Shown here piece after piece: positions 1 to 6,122 of a DNA stretch of 6,852 bases. The translations under genes were made by a program, and so were the position numbers. The stretch lies in assembly GCA_014799765.1 (NCBI GenBank), contig JAAVHK010000091.1:1-6852 (forward strand), written 5' to 3'. The stretch is from Ruminococcus sp. (GTDB lineage Bacteria > Bacillota > Clostridia > Oscillospirales > Ruminococcaceae). A model generated the notes under the pieces. The model searched no databases. It saw only the letters and a program-made list of their open reading frames with translations, and was not told the DNA's origin. Within the stretch, counting starts at the first letter, position 1. Each line of letters starts with the position of its first letter.

Positions 1-747
1 AAAAGCTACATCTGTACCAATCGCCATAGTTTTGACGTTTCAAAAAGCGGTTACGTAAATCTTCTTCTGTCGAAACATACCGGAAAGACTATCCACGGCG
101 ATAATAAATTAATGGTAAAGGCAAGGCGTGATTTCCTTAATAAAGGCTTTTACGCTCCGTTACGTGATGCACTCTGTGAAAAAATAACTTCCGGAATTAT
201 TCTCGATGCCGGTTGCGGTGAGGGTTATTATACGTCGGGTATAAAAAATATTTCGCCGGATTCTGAAATTTACGGCATAGATATTTCAAAAACCGCCGTT
301 GAAATGGCTTCAAAATGCTATAAAAATATTACGTTTTCAGTCGGAAGTGTGTTCAATATTCCGGTTGCGGACGGTTCATGCGATACGCTTGTTACGGTTT
401 TTTCACCGTACTGTAGCGGAGAATTTCAACGTGTCCTGAAAAATGACGGTACTATGTTAATGGCTATACCGTCGGAAAATCACTTATGGGAACTTAAACA
501 GGCGGTCTATGATACGCCATACAGAAATGAAGTCAAGCCTTATGAACTCGACGGCTTTTTATTCGTCGACAGAAAACGTATAACCTACAAATTCCGGCTT
601 GAATCTCAACAGGATATACAGTCACTTTTTTCAATGACCCCTTATTATTACCGTACCGGAAAAATCCAGCAGGAAAAATTATCGTCACTGGAAAGTCTCG
701 AAACAACCGCTGATTTTGAATTACTTACATACCGGAGGTCTTTATGA
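1..747 (+). CDS. rlmA: 23S rRNA (guanine-N1)-methyltransferase, RlmA family (5' end outside window)
   Basis: This is a SAM-dependent methyltransferase expected to N1-methylate a guanine in the 745/748 hairpin of 23S rRNA. The frame is open from base 1, and the first 37 codons before the ATG at 112 already match the family: a Cys-x3-His pair at codons 5 and 9 (second half of the N-terminal zinc finger), then HSFDVSKSGYVNLL and a GD-x3-M-x2-AR segment. The gene therefore starts left of the window, missing perhaps 20 residues including the first CxxC; the ATG at 112 is internal. SAM-binding motif I (LDAGCGEGYYT) lies at 202-234, followed by GIDISK. The C-terminal part contains the family-like ELKQAVYDTPY and FSMTPYYYRT. 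The stop overlaps the next start (ATGA, 744-747). Whether it is of the RlmA(I) G745 or RlmA(II)/TlrB G748 subtype cannot be told here. The family assignment is strong. Confidence 0.92.
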   Translation, partial: KSYICTNRHSFDVSKSGYVNLLLSKHTGKTIHGDNKLMVKARRDFLNKGFYAPLRDALCEKITSGIILDAGCGEGYYTSGIKNISPDSEIYGIDISKTAVEMASKCYKNITFSVGSVFNIPVADGSCDTLVTVFSPYCSGEFQRVLKNDGTMLMAIPSENHLWELKQAVYDTPYRNEVKPYELDGFLFVDRKRITYKFRLESQQDIQSLFSMTPYYYRTGKIQQEKLSSLESLETTADFELLTYRRSL

Positions 748-1472
748 AAAGTTATCTGAAACAATTTACTTCGGCATTTGTCATGATGATTATAGGTTTG
801 TGTCCTATGGGGTTGGGCATGGTTTTTGCCGGAATAACCGGCGAAAAATACGTGACTTTTATTACGGATTTGTCAATATTTATCGGTGCGGTTCTGTGCA
901 TACCGGTCATGAAAACACAGTTTTATATCAACGCAAAAGACGTATTTAAAAAACCTGCTCCCGACGCTTTATTACTGGTAATCGCTATGGCGGTTACGTA
1001 CACATTTATAACCGCCCTGACCGAATACAGAGAGGTACTTTCTGAACCGTCAGACGATATATACACTCTTTCCGACTGGGTAGGTTCAGGAATATTAGCA
1101 CCGGTATCAGAAGAAATTATTTTCAGATTTTCTATGCTTTCGCTTTTATTGGTGTGTTCCGGACGAGGCAAAAAAATTGTTTCATTTGTACTGGTTTCGC
1201 TGATATGGTCTGTCATACATTTCAGCGGAAGTTTACCGAGATTCATAGATATTTTTATTGTAGGAATTATTCTCAGTATCATATTTACTGAATCCGGTAA
1301 TATTATATATTGTATGATATTTCATAGTATCGCAAATATAGTTATATATATTATAAGCATTAATCCTATATTCCTTATGGATAAATTATGGATTTTATAT
1401 ATAAGTATACCGCTGTTTATCGCTTTTATGAGTATATTTATATATATCTCCAACAAAAAAGTAAAGGACTGA
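744..1472 (+). CDS. CPBP-family (CAAX-type) intramembrane glutamic protease
   Basis: A 242-residue polytopic membrane protein of the CPBP/Abi family (Rce1-like). About seven or eight hydrophobic segments can be seen, roughly at residues 8-28, 38-56, 75-92, 113-137, 145-160, 166-182, 186-204 and 215-236. The family motifs are intact: EExxxR in SEEIIFRF (E123, E124, R128), a histidine in IWSVIHFSG (H159), and HxxxN in FHSIANIV (H194, N198). These are the presumed catalytic or metal-contacting residues, so the protein is probably active. Bacterial members have been linked to bacteriocin self-immunity, peptide maturation or regulated proteolysis, but no substrate is suggested here and no bacteriocin gene is nearby. 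The start ATG overlaps the rlmA stop and follows a GGAGG at 734-738. The family call is firm; the role is unknown. Confidence 0.88.
   Translation: MKSYLKQFTSAFVMMIIGLCPMGLGMVFAGITGEKYVTFITDLSIFIGAVLCIPVMKTQFYINAKDVFKKPAPDALLLVIAMAVTYTFITALTEYREVLSEPSDDIYTLSDWVGSGILAPVSEEIIFRFSMLSLLLVCSGRGKKIVSFVLVSLIWSVIHFSGSLPRFIDIFIVGIILSIIFTESGNIIYCMIFHSIANIVIYIISINPIFLMDKLWILYISIPLFIAFMSIFIYISNKKVKD
1463..1468 (+). promoter_or_regulatory. Ribosome binding site deciding the rqcH start
   Basis: AAAGGA lies 9 nt before the ATG at 1478. The same frame stays open upstream to an ATG at 1388, but that stretch lies inside the protease gene. The protein from 1478 begins MALDGAFLFAVKNEL, as expected for the first residues of NFACT proteins, so 1478 is chosen. 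Confidence 0.75.
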
Positions 1473-1477
1473 TTTTT

Positions 1478-3229
1478 ATGGCTTTAGACGGAGCTTTTCT
1501 GTTTGCAGTTAAAAACGAACTCATACAGCTTATAGGCGGACGTATCGAAAAAATACATCAGCCGTCAAGAGAGGAAGTTATTATTTCCATACGTACAAGA
1601 CAAGGCAGTAAAAAACTATATATATCGGCAAATGCCGGTAGTGCGAGAGTTCATATTACTGAAAAAAGCGTCGATAATCCACAGACCCCTCCCATGTTCT
1701 GTATGCTTTTAAGAAAACGTCTCGGCAACGGAAAATTAATAAATATCCGTCAGGACGGTCTTGAAAGAATACTTTTTCTTGATTTCGAGTGCGTAAATGA
1801 ACTCGGCGATATTGTCGTTATAACTCTTGCGTGCGAGATTATGGGAAGATGTTCAAATCTGATAATAGTCATCGACGGTAAAATTATCGACAGTATAAAA
1901 CGTGTTGACAGTGAAATGTCCCGTGAAAGAATGGTACTTCCGGCGATGTCCTACATTCTACCCCCGAAAACTGAACGTCTTAATTTCCTTACCGCTGACG
2001 GTGAAGAAATCATTGACAGGTTACGTGAAAATTCACAGGCGGAACTTTCCAAAGCTCTTATACGTGTCTTTGAGGGAATTTCACCTGTTCTTGCTCGTGA
2101 ATGGGCTTTCTATGCCGGAAACGGTCAGCATCTCGACGGAAATGTTACAGGTCAGGCACTTGTGAGACTTCTTTTCATTATAAAGCGTACACAGATACAG
2201 CTTCTTGACGGTCAATGTTGTTTCAATGCGGTAATCACAAATGACGGCATTTTAAAGGATTTTTCGTTCATACCGCTTACACAGTACGGCGATTTAATGG
2301 AAAACAAGGTACTTCCGACGGCTTCGGCACTGCTGGATTATTTCTACTCCGAACGTGATAATTCTGTACGTACAAAACAACGTGCCAATGACCTTTTCAG
2401 ACTGCTTGTAAATCTTACTGACCGCATTACAAGAAGAATTTCCGTACAGCGTGAAGAACTTTCCGCCTGTTCCGACAGGGATTACTATAAACTCTGTGGT
2501 GACCTGATTTCCGCTAACATCTATCGCATTAAAAAAGGCGACAGCTTTGTACTACTCGAAAACTTCTATGATGAGAATTTCCCGACTATTGAAATTAAAC
2601 TTGATGTCAGAAAAACACCGTCGCAGAACGCACAGTATTATTACAATGAGTATAAGAAATCCGTCACGGCAGAAAAGAAACTCGCTGAACAGATTGAACA
2701 CGGTACGGAAGAATTACAGTACCTCGACAGCGTTTTTGATTCCCTTACTCGTGCTACTTCCGAAAACGATATTATACAGTTACGTCTTGAATTAAGGGAG
2801 CAGGGTTATATAAAATCCACCAATAACAAGGCAAAACCGCCTAAAGCCTTACCGCCTATTGAATATAAATCTTCCGACGGTTACACGATACTTGTCGGCA
2901 GAAATAACTGTCAGAATGATAAATTAACCCTTAAATTCGCTGAAAAGTCGGATATATGGTTGCATACACAGTCTATAACCGGTTCACACGTGATAATAGT
3001 CACCAATGGCGAAACTCCGCCCGACAGTACCATTGAAGAGGCTTGTATTATAGCGTCCGTCAACAGCAAGGGACGTGATTCAAATCTCGTGCCGGTTGAT
3101 TACTGTCTTGCAAGGTACGTCAAGAAACCGTCCGGAGCTAAACCAGGGAAAGTTATTTTTACCAACTATAAAACTGCATTTGTCAAGCCGGATATCGAAC
3201 TTGAAAAAAATATGAGGGTATCAAAATGA
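1478..3229 (+). CDS. rqcH: Ribosome quality control factor RqcH (NFACT / Rqc2 / FbpA family)
   Basis: A 583-residue full-length NFACT protein; the B. subtilis homologue is about 570 residues. RqcH binds stalled 50S subunits carrying peptidyl-tRNA and recruits tRNA-Ala so that alanine tails mark the nascent chain for degradation. Older annotations call it fibronectin-binding protein. Visible parts in order: NFACT-N (about 1-165) with LIGGRIEKIHQPS and PPMFCMLLRKRL; a helix-hairpin-helix-like stretch around FEGISPVLAREW (198-209); a helical, coiled-coil-prone middle (about 290-450) including the typical TPSQNAQYYYNEYKK; and NFACT-R (about 467-573) with DIWLHTQSITGSHVII and KKPSGAKPG. The Asp-Arg pair important in B. 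subtilis (D97-R98) appears here as E96-R97, a conservative change. It starts 5 nt after the protease stop and overlaps the next gene by ATGA. The assignment is secure. Confidence 0.95.
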   Translation: MALDGAFLFAVKNELIQLIGGRIEKIHQPSREEVIISIRTRQGSKKLYISANAGSARVHITEKSVDNPQTPPMFCMLLRKRLGNGKLINIRQDGLERILFLDFECVNELGDIVVITLACEIMGRCSNLIIVIDGKIIDSIKRVDSEMSRERMVLPAMSYILPPKTERLNFLTADGEEIIDRLRENSQAELSKALIRVFEGISPVLAREWAFYAGNGQHLDGNVTGQALVRLLFIIKRTQIQLLDGQCCFNAVITNDGILKDFSFIPLTQYGDLMENKVLPTASALLDYFYSERDNSVRTKQRANDLFRLLVNLTDRITRRISVQREELSACSDRDYYKLCGDLISANIYRIKKGDSFVLLENFYDENFPTIEIKLDVRKTPSQNAQYYYNEYKKSVTAEKKLAEQIEHGTEELQYLDSVFDSLTRATSENDIIQLRLELREQGYIKSTNNKAKPPKALPPIEYKSSDGYTILVGRNNCQNDKLTLKFAEKSDIWLHTQSITGSHVIIVTNGETPPDSTIEEACIIASVNSKGRDSNLVPVDYCLARYVKKPSGAKPGKVIFTNYKTAFVKPDIELEKNMRVSK

Positions 3230-3744
3230 ATATCAGACTTAATGAAAATTTTTTCCGGCGTGATTGTCTTGTAGTCGCTCCGGAACTTGTCGGGAAAATA
3301 CTTGTCCGGAAACTTCCGGACGGTACGTTAATAAGGGAGAGAATGTCCGAAACTGAGGCTTACAGAGGTGAGGAAGACAAAGCCTGTCACGCCTCTAAGG
3401 GAAAGACCAATCGCACAGAAGTAATGTACGGCGAAAGCGGTAAAATTTATGTTTATCTTTGTTACGGCATACACTGGTTAATGAATATCGTGACCGGCGG
3501 AGCAGGTGAACCTCAATGCGTTCTTATCCGTGCCGGTGAAGTCCATAACGGACCGGCTAAAATTACAAAATATCTTCGTATTGACGGTACTTTCAATAAA
3601 CAGTCGGTGTGCGGAAATCCTGAAATATGGTTTGAAGACGACGGCTTCAGACCGGTAATAAAGACCGCTTCAAGAGTAGGTATTGATTACGCCGGTGACT
3701 ACTGGAAAAATATTGAATGGCGTTTCATTGCGTCGGGGGAGTGA
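3226..3744 (+). CDS. aag: DNA-3-methyladenine glycosylase, AAG/MPG family, short form
   Basis: A base-excision repair enzyme that flips out and removes alkylated or deaminated purines (3-methyladenine, hypoxanthine, ethenoadenine). The 172-residue product carries the family core: SETEAYRGEEDKACHA, YVYLCYGIHWLMNIV and CVLIRAGE. By alignment from memory to human AAG, catalytic E125 is E44, Y127 is Y46, H136 is H55, Y159 is Y77, N169 is N87 and R182 is R102; all are present. Compared with the usual roughly 195-residue bacterial proteins, the segment between the IRA-x-E strand and the NGPGK motif is about 20 residues shorter, and that motif reads NGPAK (108-112). The C-terminal SRVGIDYAG and EWRF are intact. 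The start ATG overlaps the rqcH stop, with GAGGG just upstream. It is probably active. Confidence 0.93.
   Translation: MNIRLNENFFRRDCLVVAPELVGKILVRKLPDGTLIRERMSETEAYRGEEDKACHASKGKTNRTEVMYGESGKIYVYLCYGIHWLMNIVTGGAGEPQCVLIRAGEVHNGPAKITKYLRIDGTFNKQSVCGNPEIWFEDDGFRPVIKTASRVGIDYAGDYWKNIEWRFIASGE
3735..3741 (+). promoter_or_regulatory. Ribosome binding site deciding the GTG start of the AraC-type gene
   Basis: GGGGGAG ends 7 nt before the GTG at 3749, an ideal distance. The frame extends upstream to an ATG at 3683, but that lies within the glycosylase gene and the extra residues are unlike an AraC N terminus. GTG 3749 is therefore preferred. Confidence 0.7.
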
Positions 3745-3748
3745 GTAT

Positions 3749-4528
3749 GTGAATATTTTATCTACCGGCTATAATTCGATTTATGACAGTAATTATACAT
3801 TCCGGCATAAACCTGAAAAAAATTCGTTTCTGCTTATCCTGACAAAAAGTAATGCGGTATTTCATATGAATAGTATTAATTATCGTACACCGCCTTTTAC
3901 TTTCGTGCTTTATAACGATTCTGTTATATGGGAATATTCCGCCGACAACGACTTCCTTATATGCGACTGGTTATGTTTCGAGAAGAAAGGCGATACTGAA
4001 TTTTTTGAATCTATTGAACTGCCTTTCAATAAGCCCGTACAGTTTGCGGACGTAGATTTTATAAGCAACATGATGCGGAATATCGCCTGTGAATATTATT
4101 CGATTGCTTCGAGACGTCTCAAAATGACGGATACCCTTATGAAGACGTTACTGTTTAAAATAAGCGATTCTGCCGGATTTCATGAAGAATCACAGCAGAC
4201 TGTTGACCCTCATTACAGTGCATTGATAGATTTAAGGGAAAAGGTATACAGAAATCCGCAGATGCGTTGGAATGTCGATTCAATGGCAAATTATGTAAAT
4301 ATGTCAAGGTCATATTTTCAGCATATCTATAAGGAAATGTTCGGGGTATCGTGTATTTCTGACGTAATAAGCGGTAAGATTGAAAAAGCAAAGGAAATTT
4401 TAAGTGAAACTTCCTGTACGGTGTCACAGGTGGCGACAATGTGCGGTTACGACAATGAAGAGCATTTTATGAGACAGTTTAAGAAAATAGTCGGTGTAAC
4501 GCCTACGAAGTACAGGCATAAAATATAG
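3749..4528 (+). CDS. AraC/XylS-family transcriptional regulator
   Basis: A 259-residue regulator read from GTG 3749. The N-terminal part (about 1-140) is a beta-rich, cupin-like sensing region (FRHKPEKNSFLLILTKSN, then PPFTFVLYNDSVIWEY), as in AraC proteins that bind small ligands such as sugars. The C-terminal domain (about 160-259) is a typical AraC double helix-turn-helix: the first HTH around WNVDSMANYVNMSRSYFQHIYK (174-195), the second around TVSQVATMCGYDNEEHFMRQFKK (224-246), ending in VGVTPTKYR. It starts 4 nt after the glycosylase stop, so it is the last gene of the operon. Despite sitting next to an alkylation-repair gene it is not an Ada/AdaA protein: the Cys-rich methyl-acceptor domain is absent. 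Ligand and targets cannot be inferred; control of its own operon is only a guess. Confidence 0.9.
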   Translation: MNILSTGYNSIYDSNYTFRHKPEKNSFLLILTKSNAVFHMNSINYRTPPFTFVLYNDSVIWEYSADNDFLICDWLCFEKKGDTEFFESIELPFNKPVQFADVDFISNMMRNIACEYYSIASRRLKMTDTLMKTLLFKISDSAGFHEESQQTVDPHYSALIDLREKVYRNPQMRWNVDSMANYVNMSRSYFQHIYKEMFGVSCISDVISGKIEKAKEILSETSCTVSQVATMCGYDNEEHFMRQFKKIVGVTPTKYRHKI

Positions 4529-4530
4529 AA

Positions 4531-4554
4531 AAAACTACCGTTTCCGGTAGTTTT
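4531..4554. terminator. Bidirectional rho-independent terminator between convergent genes
   Basis: A perfect 10-bp stem (AAAACTACCG, 4531-4540, with CGGTAGTTTT, 4545-4554) closes on a TTTC loop. It sits 2 nt after the AraC-gene stop and 5 nt beyond the muramidase stop on the other strand. The outer A/T pairs supply a T run in both directions: four on the plus strand and six on the minus strand (opposite 4529-4534), so it should serve both transcripts, perhaps better for the muramidase. Confidence 0.88.
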
Positions 4555-4559
4555 CCGAT

Positions 4560-5846
4560 TTATTTTTCCGTTTTCCCGAATCTGTCTGTATAAAGGATAT
4601 TCATATCAATGTAACCGTCAATGCCGTCGATAAGTCCGGTACTGCTTGCCTGCCACATAAAATAGTCGCCGGTATAGTCTGTTTCGTCGGTATAGTGTGC
4701 AAGCCATACAGGTTCATTGTAGTTGTTCGTCCATGTATTGAGCAGGAAATTTTTACTGCTGTACAACATTGCGGAATATCCGTAATTTTCCATTTCGGCA
4801 CAGAATAAATTGAAAAGTTCGTTGAGTTCGTGCAGACTTATATTATGTTCCTGAAAATCAGAAAATTCTTCCCAGTCGAAAGCTATCGGAAAATCAAGTT
4901 CCTGACCGTCAAGAGTTTCATTTATGTACTCTGCCAGCTCCTTTACGCTTTCGGCAGTATGTAACGTTGTATAGAAATATATACCCACTTCCAGACCGGC
5001 TTCACGTGCTTTACGGATATTTTCGGTGTACCAGTCGTCCTGTTTTATCTCGTCGTAGAAATATCCCATACGTATTATGACAAAATCGCAACCGGCATTT
5101 TTTACCGCATTGAAATCAATATCGCCCTGCCATACAGATACATCTATGCCGAATTTTGTATTGTCACCGGAATATGTTTCAATAAATTCTGTAAAAGGTG
5201 TGCCGTCGCTGTAATCGGGCGTCCATTCGCCGTTAAATTCATAGGAGGGTGTTTCACTTAATACCACAACAGTCATATTCCATGAAGTCTCATTGCCGGA
5301 ACTGTCCGTTACGTGTACTGTTATGGGGTAATTACCGATTTCTTCGGTATTTACTTCACCGTCGTATGTAAGAACGGGTACAGGGTCAAAATTATCGCCA
5401 TAGCCGACAAGTTTTTTCAAGTCAAATTCGGTACCTCTTGTAACGTATGGCGAATTGCCCATATTAAAGAGCGTCGGCGGTGTGGTATCGGCGACGGTAT
5501 ACGTAACTTTCTGCTGAAATTCGCCGTTGCTGTACCGGCAGTTTATATATACTTCGTGTTCACCCATTTCAGAAGTATCAAGTAATCTGTCGCCGTTGAG
5601 TATTTCAACATTCGATTTTTTTACGAAATCTTCAATAGTGATGTAGTCGTAAATCTCTACTGTTTCCGGCGTATCGAGAATAAGATTATCCGGTGGGCTG
5701 ACGTTTGTCTTGTTTGAAAGTACCGGTATACTGTCCGGAACTGTAGTTCCTGATACCGTCGGCGTATTTACAGGCAGTGTCTGCACTTCACGTGTACAGC
5801 CTGTCATCAGGCTCAGTGCAATAATAGAAATAAAAAATTTTTTCAT
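4560..5846 (-). CDS. Lipid-anchored GH25 muramidase (lysozyme) with Ig-like domains
   Basis: A 428-residue secreted peptidoglycan hydrolase predicted to cut the MurNAc-GlcNAc beta-1,4 bond. Residues 1-17 form a lipoprotein signal (MKKFFISIIALSLMTGC); C17 would be lipidated, although Met at -3 is not the most common residue. A Thr/Pro/Ser-rich linker follows (about 18-60), then two Ig-like modules of the DUF5011 kind (about 61-119 and 120-196; the second has DTTPP, VGYGDNFDPVP and VTDSSGNETS). The GH25 domain runs from about 231 to the end. Its acidic residues are in place: D235 in FGIDVSVWQ, E326 in AFDWEE and D414 in YIDMN, matching D10, E94 and D182 of the Cpl-1 lysozyme fold. AAGGAG (5852-5857) lies 5 nt before the ATG. 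There is no holin or phage gene beside it, so a cell-wall remodelling role on the outer membrane face is more likely than lysis. Domain calls are confident. Confidence 0.93.
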   Translation of the reverse strand: MKKFFISIIALSLMTGCTREVQTLPVNTPTVSGTTVPDSIPVLSNKTNVSPPDNLILDTPETVEIYDYITIEDFVKKSNVEILNGDRLLDTSEMGEHEVYINCRYSNGEFQQKVTYTVADTTPPTLFNMGNSPYVTRGTEFDLKKLVGYGDNFDPVPVLTYDGEVNTEEIGNYPITVHVTDSSGNETSWNMTVVVLSETPSYEFNGEWTPDYSDGTPFTEFIETYSGDNTKFGIDVSVWQGDIDFNAVKNAGCDFVIIRMGYFYDEIKQDDWYTENIRKAREAGLEVGIYFYTTLHTAESVKELAEYINETLDGQELDFPIAFDWEEFSDFQEHNISLHELNELFNLFCAEMENYGYSAMLYSSKNFLLNTWTNNYNEPVWLAHYTDETDYTGDYFMWQASSTGLIDGIDGYIDMNILYTDRFGKTEK

Positions 5847-5876
5847 GCTGTCTCCTTAAAGTATTTTTATAAAAAA

Positions 5877-5905
5877 ATTATATCACATATCAGATAGTTT
5901 GTAAA
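5877..5905 (-). promoter_or_regulatory. Sigma-A-type promoter of the GH25 lipoprotein gene
   Basis: Read on the minus strand, TTTACA (5900-5905) is followed after 17 nt by TATAAT (5877-5882). The -10 box is preceded by TGA, giving an extended TGnTATAAT. Transcription should begin near 5870, leaving a leader of only about 25 nt that contains the AAGGAG. Five of six bases match the consensus at -35 and all six at -10, so this should be a strong housekeeping promoter. Confidence 0.8.
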
Positions 5906-5964
5906 GTATATTTTAATATATTTATAACAGTCCGTTTTAATGACTTATTATATATATCGTATGT

Positions 5965-5982
5965 TGTTAACCATGGTTAACA
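5965..5982. promoter_or_regulatory. Perfect 18-bp palindrome, candidate operator
   Basis: TGTTAACCATGGTTAACA is a perfect inverted repeat without a spacer. It is built from two GTTAAC hexamers (5966-5971 and 5976-5981) whose centres are 10 bp, about one helical turn, apart. It lies in the divergent region, about 60 bp upstream of the muramidase -35 box and about 140 bp upstream of the sigma factor start. With no loop and no T run it is a poor RNA terminator and looks more like a binding site for a dimeric regulator. The regulator is unknown. Confidence 0.5.
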
Positions 5983-5988
5983 GGGAGA

Positions 5989-6000
5989 TTTTCCGGAAAA
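5989..6000. repeat. TTTTCCGGAAAA palindrome, first copy of a repeated site
   Basis: A perfect 12-bp palindrome. Its core TTTCCGGAAA (5990-5999) recurs at 6025-6034, 35 bp away centre to centre. The upstream flanks also resemble each other (AGATTTT before both). It may be one of a pair of operator sites for the divergent promoters. Confidence 0.4.
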
Positions 6001-6024
6001 CAGGCGAAAAACAGATTTTTAAAA

Positions 6025-6034
6025 TTTCCGGAAA
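6025..6034. repeat. TTTCCGGAAA palindrome, second copy
   Basis: An exact second copy of the 10-bp palindromic core seen at 5990-5999, within an A/T-rich flank. It lies about 90 bp upstream of the sigma factor start codon. The 35-bp spacing is about three and a third helical turns, so the two sites would not sit on exactly the same DNA face. Confidence 0.4.
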
Positions 6035-6067
6035 AAATTTCGTCTTTTTCGGCTCCTTAAATCACTT

Positions 6068-6091
6068 ATATATGAAAAGCTTTTCACATAT
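6068..6091. promoter_or_regulatory. Inverted repeat upstream of the sigma factor gene
   Basis: TGAAAAGCTTTTCA (6073-6086) is a perfect 14-bp palindrome. After one A/C mismatch it continues with ATAT on each side, giving a 24-bp near-perfect inverted repeat. It ends about 15 nt before the ribosome binding site of the sigma gene. It could be an operator overlapping the promoter, or a weak hairpin in the mRNA leader. With no T run behind it, a terminator is unlikely. Confidence 0.42.
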
Positions 6092-6106
6092 CATAAACCC
6101 TTACCG

Positions 6107-6113
6107 AAAGGAG
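6107..6113 (+). promoter_or_regulatory. Ribosome binding site deciding the TTG start of the sigma factor
   Basis: AAAGGAG ends 9 nt before TTG 6123. No in-frame ATG or GTG lies nearby: a TGA at 6114-6116 closes the frame upstream, and the first internal Met is residue 55, already inside sigma region 2. TTG is therefore the best start. Confidence 0.72.
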
Positions 6114-6122
6114 TGACGAACT

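Noticed and set aside
923..1282. Minus-strand open frame of 119 codons opposite the protease gene.
   Set aside because: It is antisense to a gene with intact family motifs, and its translation resembles no protein family I know.
1388..1477. An upstream ATG start for rqcH, giving 30 more residues.
   Set aside because: The extra residues overlap the end of the protease gene in another frame, and NFACT homology begins exactly at the ATG at 1478.
3683..3748. An upstream ATG start for the AraC-type gene, giving 22 more residues.
   Set aside because: It lies inside the glycosylase gene, has no ribosome binding site, and the GTG at 3749 has an ideal one.
5313..5585. Plus-strand open frame of 90 codons opposite the muramidase gene.
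   Set aside because: It is antisense to the Ig-like modules, with no ribosome binding site or recognisable product.
5989..6045. An ECF-type autoregulatory promoter (GGAAC-like -35 with a CGTC-like -10) in front of the sigma gene.
   Set aside because: GGAAAA motifs and a CGTC (6041-6044) are present, but no pair has the required 16-17 nt spacing: from the second GGAA to CGTC is only about 7 nt and from the first about 43 nt.
6044..6072. A sigma-A promoter for the sigma factor gene using TATATA at 6067-6072.
   Set aside because: No acceptable -35 box sits 16-18 nt upstream; the matching stretch is a T run without TTGACA likeness.
5961..6116. A 51-codon open frame on the plus strand in the intergenic region, in frame with the sigma gene and ending in TGA just after its ribosome binding site.
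   Set aside because: It has no ribosome binding site before the ATG at 5961 or the one at 5973, runs through all the palindromes, and its product resembles no protein family I know. A leader peptide is possible but unsupported.
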